17,143 bases of DNA from JABAAE01 sp036336715 (GTDB lineage Bacteria; Planctomycetota; Planctomycetia; Pirellulales; Pirellulaceae), in NCBI GenBank assembly GCA_036336715.1, contig JAYZFP010000181.1:1-17143 (forward strand), read 5' to 3'. The notes beneath the pieces are model-generated. The model searched no databases. It saw only the letters and a list, made by a program, of their open reading frames with translations, and was not told the DNA's origin. This document shows, one piece after another, positions 1 to 7,791 of this stretch (positions are counted from its first letter, which is position 1; every line of letters starts with the position of its first letter). The position numbers were made by a program, and so were the translations under genes.

Positions 1-477
1 CAGGATATTCACCTCGCCATCGCCGGAAAAGTCGGCTGGATGTGCGAGGGTATCGCGGAACGTATCCGCCGCCATCCACTCCGCAACCGATGCCTCCATT
101 TTATCGAAGAGGCCAGCGACACCGAACTGAACTGGCTTTACGAAAACGGAAAGGCCCTCGTCTTTCCGTCCATCGTGGAAGGTTTTGGCCTGCCAATCGT
201 TGAAGCATTTCACCACCGCTTGCCTGTCCTGGCTTCGGATACCCCGATTCATCGTGAAGTAGCTGGTGACCAGGCGAATTTTTTCAAACTTGATGAACCG
301 GGTTCCCTGGTCCATGCGATTGAAGAAATTGAATCTGGCAAGGAACTGATCCGGCCGAACGCACACATCACCAGCTGGGAAGAGAGCTGCCGCGAGTTCC
401 TCAGCAAAATCTGCCGGCATTTTGAGTCAACTGCCGGAGACCGATCCCATGAAGAAAACCTGCAGGAGGCTGCATGA
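1..477 (+). CDS. Glycosyltransferase family 4 (GT-B), C-terminal part only
   Basis: The reading frame is open from the first base, so the gene begins upstream and only about 158 C-terminal residues are present. It reads through LAIAGKVGW at the very start, a typical strand of the nucleotide-sugar-binding Rossmann domain of GT4 enzymes. The family signature EGFGLPIVEA follows (bases 178-207), in which the two Glu of the E-x7-E motif bind the sugar nucleotide, then the usual PVLASDTPIHREVAGD stretch. GT4 enzymes transfer a sugar from an NDP-sugar to a glycan or lipid acceptor on the cytoplasmic face of the membrane. The stop overlaps the next start (ATGA, 474-477), which implies translational coupling in a glycan operon. 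Donor and acceptor cannot be told from the fragment. A methionine at base 40 lies inside the conserved domain and is not the true start. Confidence 0.9.
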   Translation, partial: QDIHLAIAGKVGWMCEGIAERIRRHPLRNRCLHFIEEASDTELNWLYENGKALVFPSIVEGFGLPIVEAFHHRLPVLASDTPIHREVAGDQANFFKLDEPGSLVHAIEEIESGKELIRPNAHITSWEESCREFLSKICRHFESTAGDRSHEENLQEAA

Positions 478-1352
478 ATCCTGAAACACAAGGGACCGGG
501 TCCCGGAAACTGAGCCTGAAAAGGGTGGGCCGCAACCTGTCGCGTATCCTCGGAACCTGCACCCCCCCCGTGATTCAGCGGCTGTTCGATTCCATCCGGA
601 AACCGGTCGCCGAATCGCCACAAGTTCCGTTGCCGGAAGAGGAACAGGTGATCGAGTTCCTCCTCCCCCGCTCACTCCCCGAGCAGATCTGGGAAGAATT
701 TGAACAAACGGAAATTACGATGATCCCCCGTCAAATCAGGGATCACCTGTGGGCGATGCCCGAAAACGAATTGATGGTCCTGTCCACTCTCTGCCAACTT
801 CTGCGTCCGCAGAGAGTTTTTGAATTTGGGACGTTTACCGGGGCCTCCACATTGGCCATGGCAGCCAACACACCCGAAACGACCCGAATCCAGACACTCG
901 ATATACCACCGGAGAACCGCCGTAGCCATCGAACGGGAGTCGGCAGTGACATCCCCTTCGATTTTGAAATAGGAGAGGTGTTCCAGGGAACCCGCTGGCA
1001 GGAAAAAATTCAAATCCTCAAGGAGGACGCCCGGGATTTTGACACCCGGCCCTACCGCAACCGGATGGACCTTGTGTTTGTGGATGCCGACCACACCTAT
1101 GAGTTTGTCCGCAACGATTCCAGCAAAGCGATGGAAATGCTGGCCCCGGGAGGTGTGATTCTATGGCATGACTACCGCTGGGATGACGAGTCACCCGAGT
1201 GTGCCGGGGTCACCCGCTTCGTCAATGAATTCCACTCGCAAACCGGTCACTGCCTGGAAATTGAAGGCACCCGCTTTGCCATCTACCAGTCCACGGAGGC
1301 CGGCTCGCAAACGGGTCGTCCAACAAGCGGCAAAGACGGGGTGGCCGCATGA
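474..1352 (+). CDS. SAM-dependent class I methyltransferase (Methyltransf_24-like)
   Basis: A 292-residue protein with a Rossmann-fold methyltransferase domain. Motif I is EFGTFTGAST (from about residue 117), the SAM-binding glycine loop. The later acidic strand reads LVFVDADHTYE (residues 200-210, with D204, D206 and H207), followed by APGGVILWHDY. This DADH/HDY arrangement is characteristic of the Methyltransf_24 group found in sugar and polysaccharide clusters, where members methylate sugars or act on nucleotide-sugar-derived substrates. The first roughly 100 residues are less conserved and may be an acceptor-recognition region. Start: ATG overlaps the preceding stop (ATGA), with AGGAGG at 464-469. 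The stop overlaps the next gene in the same way. The location among glycosyltransferases suggests O-methylation of a surface glycan. That role is inferred, whereas the fold is clear. Confidence 0.85.
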   Translation: MNPETQGTGSRKLSLKRVGRNLSRILGTCTPPVIQRLFDSIRKPVAESPQVPLPEEEQVIEFLLPRSLPEQIWEEFEQTEITMIPRQIRDHLWAMPENELMVLSTLCQLLRPQRVFEFGTFTGASTLAMAANTPETTRIQTLDIPPENRRSHRTGVGSDIPFDFEIGEVFQGTRWQEKIQILKEDARDFDTRPYRNRMDLVFVDADHTYEFVRNDSSKAMEMLAPGGVILWHDYRWDDESPECAGVTRFVNEFHSQTGHCLEIEGTRFAIYQSTEAGSQTGRPTSGKDGVAA

Positions 1353-2569
1353 GTGCGAAGAACATGGCTTTTCTGACCATCGTGACCCGCAATTACTACT
1401 GGTGGGCAAAGACCTGGGCTGAATCGGTGCGCAGACACCACCCAGAGGCAGAAGTCATCATCGCTTTTGCCGACCGGCCGACCGACGGCATTCGAACACA
1501 CCTGAAAGAGTTCCAACTGCTGTCCATCGCCGAACAGGCAGACGAGATTTCCATCAAGGACTATCGCCGCATGGCGTTTGGCTACACGCCCTTTGAGCTG
1601 ACCTGCGCTCTCAAGCCATTCGTCGTACGCTGGCTGCACCGCCAATACGACCGCGTCGTCTACATGGATGCCGACACCTCGGTCTACCGACAACTGCGGG
1701 AAGTCCTTTCGGCACTGGAAGATCACAACGTTCTGGTAACACCCCACCTGCTCAGGCCCCAGTCAGGCGAGCGGGAAAGCCGCATCCGGGCGGCAGGAAC
1801 ACTGAACGGAGGCTTCCTCGCAACGCGCAGAGGCTCCCCCTGTGAAGCATTCCTCGACTGGTGGGCCGAGCGATGCCGCTTCGATTGCTATATCGACCCC
1901 TATTCGGGTCACTTTGTGGACCAAAGCTGGCTGGACCTCGCACCCTCGCTATTTGATCCGATCCGGGTTTTGCGGGACGCATCTCACAACGTAGCCTACT
2001 GGAACATCGACCAACGAACGATCCGCGAGTCGGACGGCAATTTTTTCGTGGGGCAACAGCCGCTCGGCTTTTTCCATTTCAGCGGATTCGAACCGGGCAA
2101 GCCGAATACTCTCAGCCGATTTGACAACCAGGTGCTGTCAGACGAACTGCTGGCACTGACCTCCGATTACCGAACCCGTCTGCGTGGCAACCAGCATCCC
2201 GACCTGGTGGACCTCTCCTCCGAGTTCTCCCATTACGAAGATGGTACGGAAATCAGCATCTATCACCGCGAAGCCATCCGTTGCCGCTTACCGGAACTGG
2301 ATTCCGTTGAGGATCCGTTCCAACTGCCACGGCAGCCAGAAAAAATCGGGATGCTCGACGCTTTACGTCCCAGGATGATTCTCTCCCGCAAGGTCTGGCA
2401 AATGGAAGAACTGCAGCAGGAAGCCAATCAACAGACACAATGGATCAGGAAACGACAACAAAGGAGGCTGGACCGCAGGGTTCTGAATGCTCTTCGGGGC
2501 CTGTATTCACTGGTTGCCGAAAGGATCGTCCCGAGCCGGAGCGGGTCCAACCGGGAACGCGCAGCCTGA
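1349..2569 (+). CDS. GT8-like glycosyltransferase (GT-A fold, DxD)
   Basis: A 406-residue protein with no signal peptide. It opens with FLTIVTRNYYWWAKTWAESV, the first strand and helix of a nucleotide-diphospho-sugar transferase. The metal-binding DxD is in YMDADTSVY (D107, D109), LNGGFLA is near residue 152, DQSWL starts at D191, and HFSGFEPGKP starts at H243. The last resembles the H-x-x-G-x-x-K-P element of family GT8, whose His also binds the metal. The order of these elements matches GT8 or a near relative, so it probably moves a hexose from an NDP-sugar to a glycan. The C-terminus is a basic, Gln- and Arg-rich tail (about residues 355-400) with no recognised domain, possibly a membrane-surface contact. 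ATG overlaps the methyltransferase stop. A second Met five residues in is possible, but the coupled start is preferred. Confidence 0.8.
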   Translation: MSAKNMAFLTIVTRNYYWWAKTWAESVRRHHPEAEVIIAFADRPTDGIRTHLKEFQLLSIAEQADEISIKDYRRMAFGYTPFELTCALKPFVVRWLHRQYDRVVYMDADTSVYRQLREVLSALEDHNVLVTPHLLRPQSGERESRIRAAGTLNGGFLATRRGSPCEAFLDWWAERCRFDCYIDPYSGHFVDQSWLDLAPSLFDPIRVLRDASHNVAYWNIDQRTIRESDGNFFVGQQPLGFFHFSGFEPGKPNTLSRFDNQVLSDELLALTSDYRTRLRGNQHPDLVDLSSEFSHYEDGTEISIYHREAIRCRLPELDSVEDPFQLPRQPEKIGMLDALRPRMILSRKVWQMEELQQEANQQTQWIRKRQQRRLDRRVLNALRGLYSLVAERIVPSRSGSNRERAA

Positions 2570-2610
2570 TGGTCACATCCACCCGCCCGGAGCCGGCAGG
2601 CGGTTTGACG

Positions 2611-2639
2611 TTGACGGTTCCAATAAACCCAACTAAAAG
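2611..2639 (+). promoter_or_regulatory. Possible sigma70-type promoter inside the glycan cluster
   Basis: TTGACG (2611-2616) is followed after 17 bp by TAAAAG (2634-2639), ahead of the gene starting at 2701. The -35 box is good and the -10 box moderate. It lies in the only sizeable gap (131 bp) of the glycan cluster, so the two downstream genes could be transcribed separately. A CCGCC/GGCGG hairpin (2583-2603) just upstream has no T-tract worth the name. Confidence 0.35.
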
Positions 2640-2700
2640 CTCAATTGATAATCGGTGGATTGCGCGTCGCCGCGATCGGTAAAAAGGAAATGGAATTCAA

Positions 2701-3585
2701 ATGCCGAATAAATACACAATCATCCTGCCTTACTATTGCCAGGAAGAAATCGACCGTTACATGAGGATCGGTGACCACCTGATGGAACTCGGTCCGCAGG
2801 AGACGGAATACGAATTCCTGTTGGCCGCCAGTCCAAAGATCCGTCCCAATCGGGATTTTGAAAAGAGATTTTCACGCATCGCGCCCACCATTTCTTTTTC
2901 CTGCCCGACCAAAATTTTTGGCTACCCGGAAGGTCCGACCGCGATGTTCTGGGATTGCATGGATTTTCTCAGCCAGCATTCCGATGACGACGACCAGGGG
3001 TTTGGACTTTGGCTGGAATCGGACATGATTCCGGTCAAGCCGGACTGGCTGGATCGGATCGTACAAGACTGGCATGCCGGGCAGGTACCGCTCCTGATGG
3101 GATGCCTGATACCGGATGTTTACAAACACAGGATCCTCAAGAGACCTCGCAAGTGGATCGCGGAACACATCAACGGGGGCGCCTGCTACGGCCGCCACTT
3201 TGGCAGAGCGCTGCCGGCCGAAGCGCGGCAGGATGTTTTTGATGTGGCTGTCTATCCCTATGTCTCGGACCCACCCCACCAGCTGAAGGTCACCCAGACG
3301 ATTGCCCTCTCCACCATGGAACGCTGTCGAGCGGATATCGTGGATCCGCGTCGGACAATCCTGCACGGATTCATGCAGAACAAGGATGACTTTATCGACA
3401 AGTGCCGACAGCCGATATCGGCAGACGAAAAAAGCAGACTCGCGCAACAGTCCCACTACAGCCGATTCAACCAGGCCATGGAACGGGCCAAACTGCTGTT
3501 CATGGGCAGGGGGCCGGAAGCCATGCTGAACGCCATGTTCCTGGAAATGGACCGCAACGATCATCGGAACGCCAAAGCAGCCTGA
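2701..3585 (+). CDS. Probable GT-A glycosyltransferase, family not recognised
   Basis: A 294-residue soluble protein. The N-terminus, YTIILPYYCQEEIDRY, looks like the first strand and helix of a GT-A glycosyltransferase. GLWLESDMIPVKPDWLDRI (E106-S107-D108) sits where family-2-like enzymes carry the DxD that binds the metal and the sugar-nucleotide diphosphate. Later conserved-looking segments are HINGGACYGRHFG and TILHGFMQNKDDF, the second a plausible acceptor- or metal-binding His-Gly pair. I do not recognise the family and assign no donor. A purine-rich AAAGGAAATGG precedes the ATG. The stop overlaps an ATG (TGATG at 3583-3587) in frame with the next glycosyltransferase, so the two are probably cotranscribed. 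The glycan-cluster context supports a transferase, but the exact reaction is unknown. Confidence 0.65.
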   Translation: MPNKYTIILPYYCQEEIDRYMRIGDHLMELGPQETEYEFLLAASPKIRPNRDFEKRFSRIAPTISFSCPTKIFGYPEGPTAMFWDCMDFLSQHSDDDDQGFGLWLESDMIPVKPDWLDRIVQDWHAGQVPLLMGCLIPDVYKHRILKRPRKWIAEHINGGACYGRHFGRALPAEARQDVFDVAVYPYVSDPPHQLKVTQTIALSTMERCRADIVDPRRTILHGFMQNKDDFIDKCRQPISADEKSRLAQQSHYSRFNQAMERAKLLFMGRGPEAMLNAMFLEMDRNDHRNAKAA

Positions 3586-3662
3586 TGGTTGCCGATGCGA
3601 TTCTGCCGGCCATCCGGAAAACTCGATCACTCTGGCAGACTGCCCCTTTGGAAAATGGCCCA

Positions 3663-4997
3663 ATGAAAAGGATCGACCATTACGCGACCTATCTTGAAGG
3701 CGGCGCGGGCGCGGCGGCGAAGAGGATCTTTAATGGAATTGTCGATGCTTCCAGCCATCCCCAAAACGGGCCGTCCCGACCGTGGGAACTCAACCTCGTC
3801 TGCCGCGACGACCAGCCAACCAGCGGAGCGCGGGAAAAGCATTTTCGGCCCTCGAAATCTTTCCTCGACCTGACCCTGCCCCGAAAACTCAACCGCAAGA
3901 GCTTCCGACGGGCCAGGACGGATCTCAAAACGCATCTCATGAACCGACCCCGGGAGTATGAAACGTTTTCTCCCGCTCGTCATTACCACCCGACAGCCCT
4001 GAAACGGGAAGACCGGGCGGACCTGATCCACCTGCATTGGGTTGCCTTTCTGTTCGACTACCTGACTTTTTTCCGTTCACTGCCCCGCAGCACTCCTATC
4101 GTCTGGACGCTGCATGACATGAACGCCTTCACAGGCGGATGCCATTACTCGGCTGGCTGCGAAAAATACCGGGAAGGTTGCGGCAACTGCTTTCAGCTGG
4201 ACAATCCCTCAGCTGATGACCTGTCCACGGTCTCGATCCAGCAAAAACGAAAGGCCTACCAGGGCAGGAATCTGACGATCGTCGCCCCCTGCGATTGGCT
4301 TGTCCGGCTGGCCGGGGAAAGCCGGGTTTTTCCACCAGCGACCCGTTTCGAAACGATTCCCTACGGACTGGACACGGCCCGCTATTTCCCCCTCGAAAAG
4401 TCAGCGGCCAAAGAGGAGCTCGGCGTGCTGGACCAGCGAATCAACCTGTTGTTTGCCGCCATGGACCTGGAAAACCCCCGCAAGGGAATCTCGGAACTGA
4501 AGCGATCGCTGCAATTGCTGCCGACACCGGAAAACTACCGTTGTCTCGTTTTTGGAAATGGAGAACTGCCCCGATCCGAACTGCCTGCCGGGCTGGAGAT
4601 CCGCCAGCTTGGATTTCTTGATTCCGTCGAAAAGGTCCGCCGGGCCTATTCGGCCGCCGATGTTTTCCTGTTGCCCTCGCTGGAGGACAACCTGCCGCAA
4701 ACCGGACTCGAATCACTGGCCTGCGGAACCCCCGTTGTGGCCTTTGGGGCTGGAGGCATTCCCGAATATGTGCACCACGGGAAGACAGGGTTGCTGGCCA
4801 ACGTCGGCTCATCCTCCCAGTTGACCAAACAGATTACCTGGCTGGCACAGAATCGTGACTGCCTGAAATCCTTTGGTCAGAACGGTCGTGAGCTGATTGT
4901 GAGTGATTTCGAAATCGAAAAACAGACCCGGAAATATCTCTCGCTCTATGACCAGCTCCTTGGTCGATTGCCGGCCCATGCCAGCAAAGCGGGATAG
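3663..4997 (+). CDS. Glycosyltransferase family 4 (GT-B)
   Basis: A 444-residue GT4 enzyme, complete. The N-terminal domain starts MKRIDHYATYLEGGAGAAAKRI, which supplies the glycine-rich acceptor-side loop. It continues with LIHLHWVAFLFDY and then WTLHDMNAFTGGCHYSAGC plus CEKYREGCGNC, a Cys-rich signature of a well-populated GT4 subgroup in exopolysaccharide and O-antigen clusters. The C-terminal domain has ETIPYGLDTARYFP, then DNLPQTGLE, a D-x7-E form of the usual E-x7-E, and SLACGTPVVAFGAGGIPEYV. It should add a sugar from an NDP-sugar to a lipid-linked glycan in the cytoplasm. Start: 3663 begins with a standard GT4 opening. An in-frame ATG at 3585, overlapping the previous stop, would add 26 residues unlike the family. 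The open frame reaches even further back, into the preceding gene, and that part is discarded. Confidence 0.88.
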   Translation: MKRIDHYATYLEGGAGAAAKRIFNGIVDASSHPQNGPSRPWELNLVCRDDQPTSGAREKHFRPSKSFLDLTLPRKLNRKSFRRARTDLKTHLMNRPREYETFSPARHYHPTALKREDRADLIHLHWVAFLFDYLTFFRSLPRSTPIVWTLHDMNAFTGGCHYSAGCEKYREGCGNCFQLDNPSADDLSTVSIQQKRKAYQGRNLTIVAPCDWLVRLAGESRVFPPATRFETIPYGLDTARYFPLEKSAAKEELGVLDQRINLLFAAMDLENPRKGISELKRSLQLLPTPENYRCLVFGNGELPRSELPAGLEIRQLGFLDSVEKVRRAYSAADVFLLPSLEDNLPQTGLESLACGTPVVAFGAGGIPEYVHHGKTGLLANVGSSSQLTKQITWLAQNRDCLKSFGQNGRELIVSDFEIEKQTRKYLSLYDQLLGRLPAHASKAG

Positions 4998-5105
4998 CGG
5001 ACCTCAGGATAAAAATATTGCGGCAGCACCCGTGCTGGCTGGCCGTTCAACGTTTTTTCCGTTACCCATTCCCCGCCTCATCCGACAGTCACAATTGGCG
5101 AAGAT

Positions 5106-6617
5106 TTATTTCTTTGACGCGACCGGCTGGCCGTTGATTAGAAAGTGTTGCAGAAAGATCTCACGCATCTGGCTCTTCCGCTTTTTTATGTAACTGGGCG
5201 TGAGGATGGAACTGTGGCTTCCAGGAACCAAGCTCACAAGGGCATCGCTGCCCAGGTCCCTGAGGGTTTCTCCCAGTAGGCGGGTGGCCCCGTCGAGGTA
5301 GAACGAATCCTCCGTTCCCATCCGGACATGCACTCTTCCCTCGAGTTTGGGCCCCAGCGTTTCCCATTCCCGCTTCACCAACATCCGGATGTCATATTTC
5401 TTCCATGCCTCAACGACTTCCGGATTGACGGTTCCCGTCCGGCGGTCCCACATCCTTGCCGGCAGGCCCTGGTCATCGAGCGGTGAGAAGACCGCCTCAA
5501 ACGAACGGAGCTGTCCACCTCTTCCGAGGACATCGTCCATTTTTGCAAAATCGGGATACCAGATCATGACTTCGCTGCCCCGCCGCGCCAACGGCTTCTT
5601 CTTTCCATCCGGAAATAAATAGATGCTCCGCGGTGGCTTGGCATACAGATTGGTCTGCTGGTAATCGCGGAAGTCAACCGGATCAGGGGCCGTGCTCCAC
5701 AAACCGCCAAACGTATCGGGGTAGTTGACCTGCAGCCACAGCGATGACCAGCCACCGCTGCTGTGCCCACCAACGTAGCGGGCATTCCGGTCCGCCACGG
5801 TACGGAAGCGGGAATCAATCAGTGGGATCATCTCCCGCACCAGCGCATCGCCCCGCGGTCCATTGGTGGCACTGTTCGCATAGACGTGATGGCCCCACTT
5901 GCATTCCCCGGTCAACAAAACATGGATGAACTCGAAGGAATCGGAAGGAGCTTTACCGGGGCCTCCGGCATAGCGGCGAACCATATGATCCAGGGTACCG
6001 CCGAACCCGGAGACCTCGTAGAACACGGGATACCTTTTTTCCGGATGCTGATGGTAGCCAGCAGGCAGAACCACGGCCGCCTTTTCCAAAACCGGTCGCC
6101 CATGAAACTTTTCCAGCAAGCGGCTTTCCAGAACCACCGATTTGACAAACTCCGACTCCCGGAACGGTTGCTCCCCAACCACCCGGCGAAGGTCCAGAAC
6201 AATGGAGCGGGTGTTGGCGGTCACCTCCACCTCCTTGATCTCGCTATAAAAATTCCCCACGCCTGTCCCGGGCGCAGGAGAGTAAAAATCGTGGTCCAGC
6301 ACAGCCTGGAAACGATACTTGCCAGGAGGCAATTTTGAGACCGCTTGGGGAAAGCCGTCTGCCCGGTCGTCGATGGTGATGTTGGAACCCGGCTCGAGGT
6401 CCTTCACGTCCCTGCCGAAAAAAGGCTGGGGACGAAACCAGCTGGGGCCCAGTCTCGGTTCGCCGGTTGACGCCGTAAACACGTAAACGCGGCCGTTGAT
6501 CTTCCTGTTTGAAAGCTCCTTGGGATAACGGACCTCGATGGACAACTGATCGCCAAACAGGGGAGCATTCTGAAGGAAAAGAAGCAGGAGGCAGTGCTTT
6601 ATTTTTTCTCGGAGCAT
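5106..6617 (-). CDS. Exported esterase/hydrolase, Esterase D (PF00756)-like alpha/beta fold
   Basis: A 503-residue protein with a signal peptide (MLREKIKH then a Leu-rich core; cleavage probably after LFG, near residue 22), so it acts outside the cytoplasm. Residues 25-170 look like a beta-rich domain, with YPKELSNRKINGRVYVF and LPPGKYRFQAVLD. The hydrolase domain follows, with AAVVLPAGY and RYPVFYEVSGFGG. Its nucleophile elbow is GGHSSGG, where S286 is the expected nucleophile of G-x-S-x-G. MGTEDSFYLDG and VPGSHSSIL fit the acid and His of the triad. This matches the putative esterase family that includes enterochelin esterases, acetyl-xylan/feruloyl esterases and mycolyltransferases. In a planctomycete, removal of ester groups from polysaccharides is a reasonable guess, though the substrate is unknown. 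It is convergent with the glycan cluster and divergent from ricT. No Shine-Dalgarno is seen before the ATG. Confidence 0.85.
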   Translation of the reverse strand: MLREKIKHCLLLLFLQNAPLFGDQLSIEVRYPKELSNRKINGRVYVFTASTGEPRLGPSWFRPQPFFGRDVKDLEPGSNITIDDRADGFPQAVSKLPPGKYRFQAVLDHDFYSPAPGTGVGNFYSEIKEVEVTANTRSIVLDLRRVVGEQPFRESEFVKSVVLESRLLEKFHGRPVLEKAAVVLPAGYHQHPEKRYPVFYEVSGFGGTLDHMVRRYAGGPGKAPSDSFEFIHVLLTGECKWGHHVYANSATNGPRGDALVREMIPLIDSRFRTVADRNARYVGGHSSGGWSSLWLQVNYPDTFGGLWSTAPDPVDFRDYQQTNLYAKPPRSIYLFPDGKKKPLARRGSEVMIWYPDFAKMDDVLGRGGQLRSFEAVFSPLDDQGLPARMWDRRTGTVNPEVVEAWKKYDIRMLVKREWETLGPKLEGRVHVRMGTEDSFYLDGATRLLGETLRDLGSDALVSLVPGSHSSILTPSYIKKRKSQMREIFLQHFLINGQPVASKK

Positions 6618-6662
6618 GACGCGGGTGCGATTCGGTGTGGATGAAGACAGGCGGTATCAGCA

Positions 6663-6678
6663 GATCCCGATCGGAATC
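6663..6678. promoter_or_regulatory. 16-bp near-palindrome, possible operator
   Basis: GATCCCGATCGGAATC reads the same on both strands except for one symmetric mismatch pair (7 of 8 pairs match), and its centre is the perfect palindrome CCGATCGG. It lies 46 bp upstream of the esterase start codon, a sensible place for a repressor site. No regulator is encoded nearby, so this is only a candidate. Confidence 0.3.
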
Positions 6679-6713
6679 CTTGTCAGGAATCAATCACCGG
6701 TTGCCCGGCAGCG

Positions 6714-6781
6714 AATCCGGTGTGCAGACAGGGCAAAGCCATCCAGCAGGCGGCTCCCCTCTCGCGGGGTCTGCCCGGATT
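6714..6781. repeat. Long imperfect inverted repeat / possible structured RNA element
   Basis: The left arm AATCCGG-tgt-GCAGAC (6714-6729) pairs with the right arm GTCTGC-CCGGATT (6769-6781): 13 base pairs interrupted by one 3-nt bulge. The 39-nt interior can form two short helices, AGCC/GGCT (6737-6740 with 6752-6755) and CCC/GGG (in 6756-6768), giving a three-way-junction shape. Neither side has a T-tract, so it is not a standard intrinsic terminator. It could be a leader structure for the esterase, a small RNA or a DNA-binding site. Confidence 0.4.
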
Positions 6782-6784
6782 GTA
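6779..6784 (-). promoter_or_regulatory. Candidate -10 box for the esterase gene (TACAAT)
   Basis: Read on the minus strand, TACAAT lies about 160 bp upstream of the esterase ATG. No good -35 box is found 16-18 bp before it (TTCGCG-like at best). The surrounding GGCGGT-TACAATCCGG recurs, with a 3-bp insertion, upstream of the PSCyt1 gene (12138-12156). The box overlaps the right arm of the inverted repeat, so folding or protein binding there could affect initiation. Confidence 0.3.
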
Positions 6785-6835
6785 ACCGCCGGACAAAATA
6801 TTCGCGAACGAGTTTCGGAATCGCCTGATTGGACT

Positions 6836-6841
6836 TATACT
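6836..6841 (+). promoter_or_regulatory. Candidate -10 box for the ricT operon (TATACT)
   Basis: TATACT lies about 123 bp before the ricT start and is the best -10 match on the plus strand of this intergenic region. The expected -35 position (TTTCGG/TTCGGA, 6813-6819) is poor, so support is weak. Confidence 0.3.
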
Positions 6842-6953
6842 CTTCAGGAAAGCGGAAACGAGCAGGCCTGGTGCCTGCGGGTTAACGTTTCCCCGAACTT
6901 TCCCGGGCTGAACAACCGTTTCGGCCGGTCATTTTTACCAGGTTTCACCAAGC

Positions 6954-6958
6954 AGGAG
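6954..6958 (+). promoter_or_regulatory. Ribosome binding site that selects the TTG start of ricT
   Basis: AGGAG ends 5 nt before TTG at 6964. No other start codon has a comparable site: the first in-frame ATG (6994) would remove the conserved KYVCRFG opening. The TTG start is therefore preferred. Confidence 0.7.
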
Positions 6959-6963
6959 ACAGT

Positions 6964-7788
6964 TTGGCCAAGTACGTTTGCCGATTCGGAGTCATGCGAT
7001 CGCTGGGCGTTTTTTCGTCAAAAGCAAAGGAAGACTTTGCGCGTGGCAACCGGGTCGTGCTGAGAACCAATCGCGGACTGGAGACGGGCGAAGTCCTGGT
7101 AGAAGCAACCGATCATGTGATCGGGCAGATGGAAAATCCCCTTTTTGGTCACCTGCTCCGTAAAATGTCCACCGAAGACATCGAGGATGTCGATGCCATT
7201 CTCGCCCGACAACCGGAGCGGATGGCCACCTGCAAGAAAATCATCCGCGAACACCAGATGGCGATGAAACTGATCGACATCGAACAGCTGTTTGGCGGTG
7301 AAAAAATGGTCATCTATTACATCGCTGACGAGCGGGTGGATTTCAGGGAGCTCGTCCGGGCCCTGGCCAGTGAATTCAAAATAAAGATTGAAATGCGACA
7401 GGTGGGTGTCCGGGATGAAGCCAAGCTGCTGGCGGACTACGGCGACTGTGGCAAACCCGTTTGCTGCAACACCCATCTCTCCGCCATGCCACCCGTCTCC
7501 ATGCGGATGGCCAAGGTCCAGCGGGCCACGCTCGATCCAAACAAAATTTCCGGAAGGTGTGGCCGACTGAAATGCTGTCTCCGTTATGAATTTGAAACCT
7601 ACGAGGATTTGCAGCGGGAACTGCCGCCGGTCGGCTCCGAAATCAGGACCGAGGCCGGGACCGGGAAGATCATCAACCTTGAGACATTGACGGGGCAGCT
7701 TGTGGTAGTCCTTGAGGACCGTCGACGCATCATGATCGACCGGTCTGAAGTTCTCTCTGTCATCAAGGAAGGCCCCGGAATCGTTTGA
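6964..7788 (+). CDS. ricT: RicT-like PSP1 C-terminal-domain protein (YaaT family)
   Basis: A 274-residue cytoplasmic protein from a TTG start. It has the full length and landmarks of the PSP1/YaaT family: KYVCRFGVMRSLGVF, then RGNRVVLRTNRGLETGEVL, then FKIKIEMRQVGVRDEAKLLADYG. It carries two cysteine motifs of the form C-x4-CC, GDCGKPVCC (C162, C167, C168) and GRCGRLKCC (C199, C204, C205). In Bacillus subtilis RicT acts with RicA and RicF in a complex that carries 4Fe-4S clusters and directs RNase Y to chosen mRNAs. The conserved cysteines here suggest that an Fe-S role is retained, which is inference. No RicA or RicF homologue is visible in the window. The Minf_1886-family gene starts 3 bp after the stop, so the two are almost certainly cotranscribed. 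A downstream SH3-like stretch (VGSEIRTEAGTGKIINLETL) is normal for the family. Confidence 0.9.
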   Translation: MAKYVCRFGVMRSLGVFSSKAKEDFARGNRVVLRTNRGLETGEVLVEATDHVIGQMENPLFGHLLRKMSTEDIEDVDAILARQPERMATCKKIIREHQMAMKLIDIEQLFGGEKMVIYYIADERVDFRELVRALASEFKIKIEMRQVGVRDEAKLLADYGDCGKPVCCNTHLSAMPPVSMRMAKVQRATLDPNKISGRCGRLKCCLRYEFETYEDLQRELPPVGSEIRTEAGTGKIINLETLTGQLVVVLEDRRRIMIDRSEVLSVIKEGPGIV

Positions 7789-7791
7789 ACC

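Larger units (their letters stand above)
6618..6963. other. Divergent intergenic region (346 bp) between the esterase and ricT
   Basis: No credible gene: the short open frames here have no recognisable protein and only read into the start of ricT out of frame. It should carry promoters for both directions. Within it are a near-palindrome, a long imperfect inverted repeat and two -10-like boxes, listed separately. Confidence 0.7.

Noticed and set aside
3402..3662. Long N-terminal extension of the second GT4 gene
   Set aside because: It overlaps the preceding gene out of frame and encodes nothing like a GT4 opening; the conserved start is at 3663 (or at most 3585).
5024..5037. CAGCAC-CC-GTGCTG hairpin between the convergent GT4 and esterase genes, with TTTTTT at 5053
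   Set aside because: The loop is too small for all six pairs, and the T-run starts 15 nt after the stem, so it does not fit an intrinsic terminator.
5763..6338. 191-codon open frame on the plus strand inside the esterase
   Set aside because: It is antisense to an esterase with intact signal peptide and nucleophile motif, and has no family resemblance.
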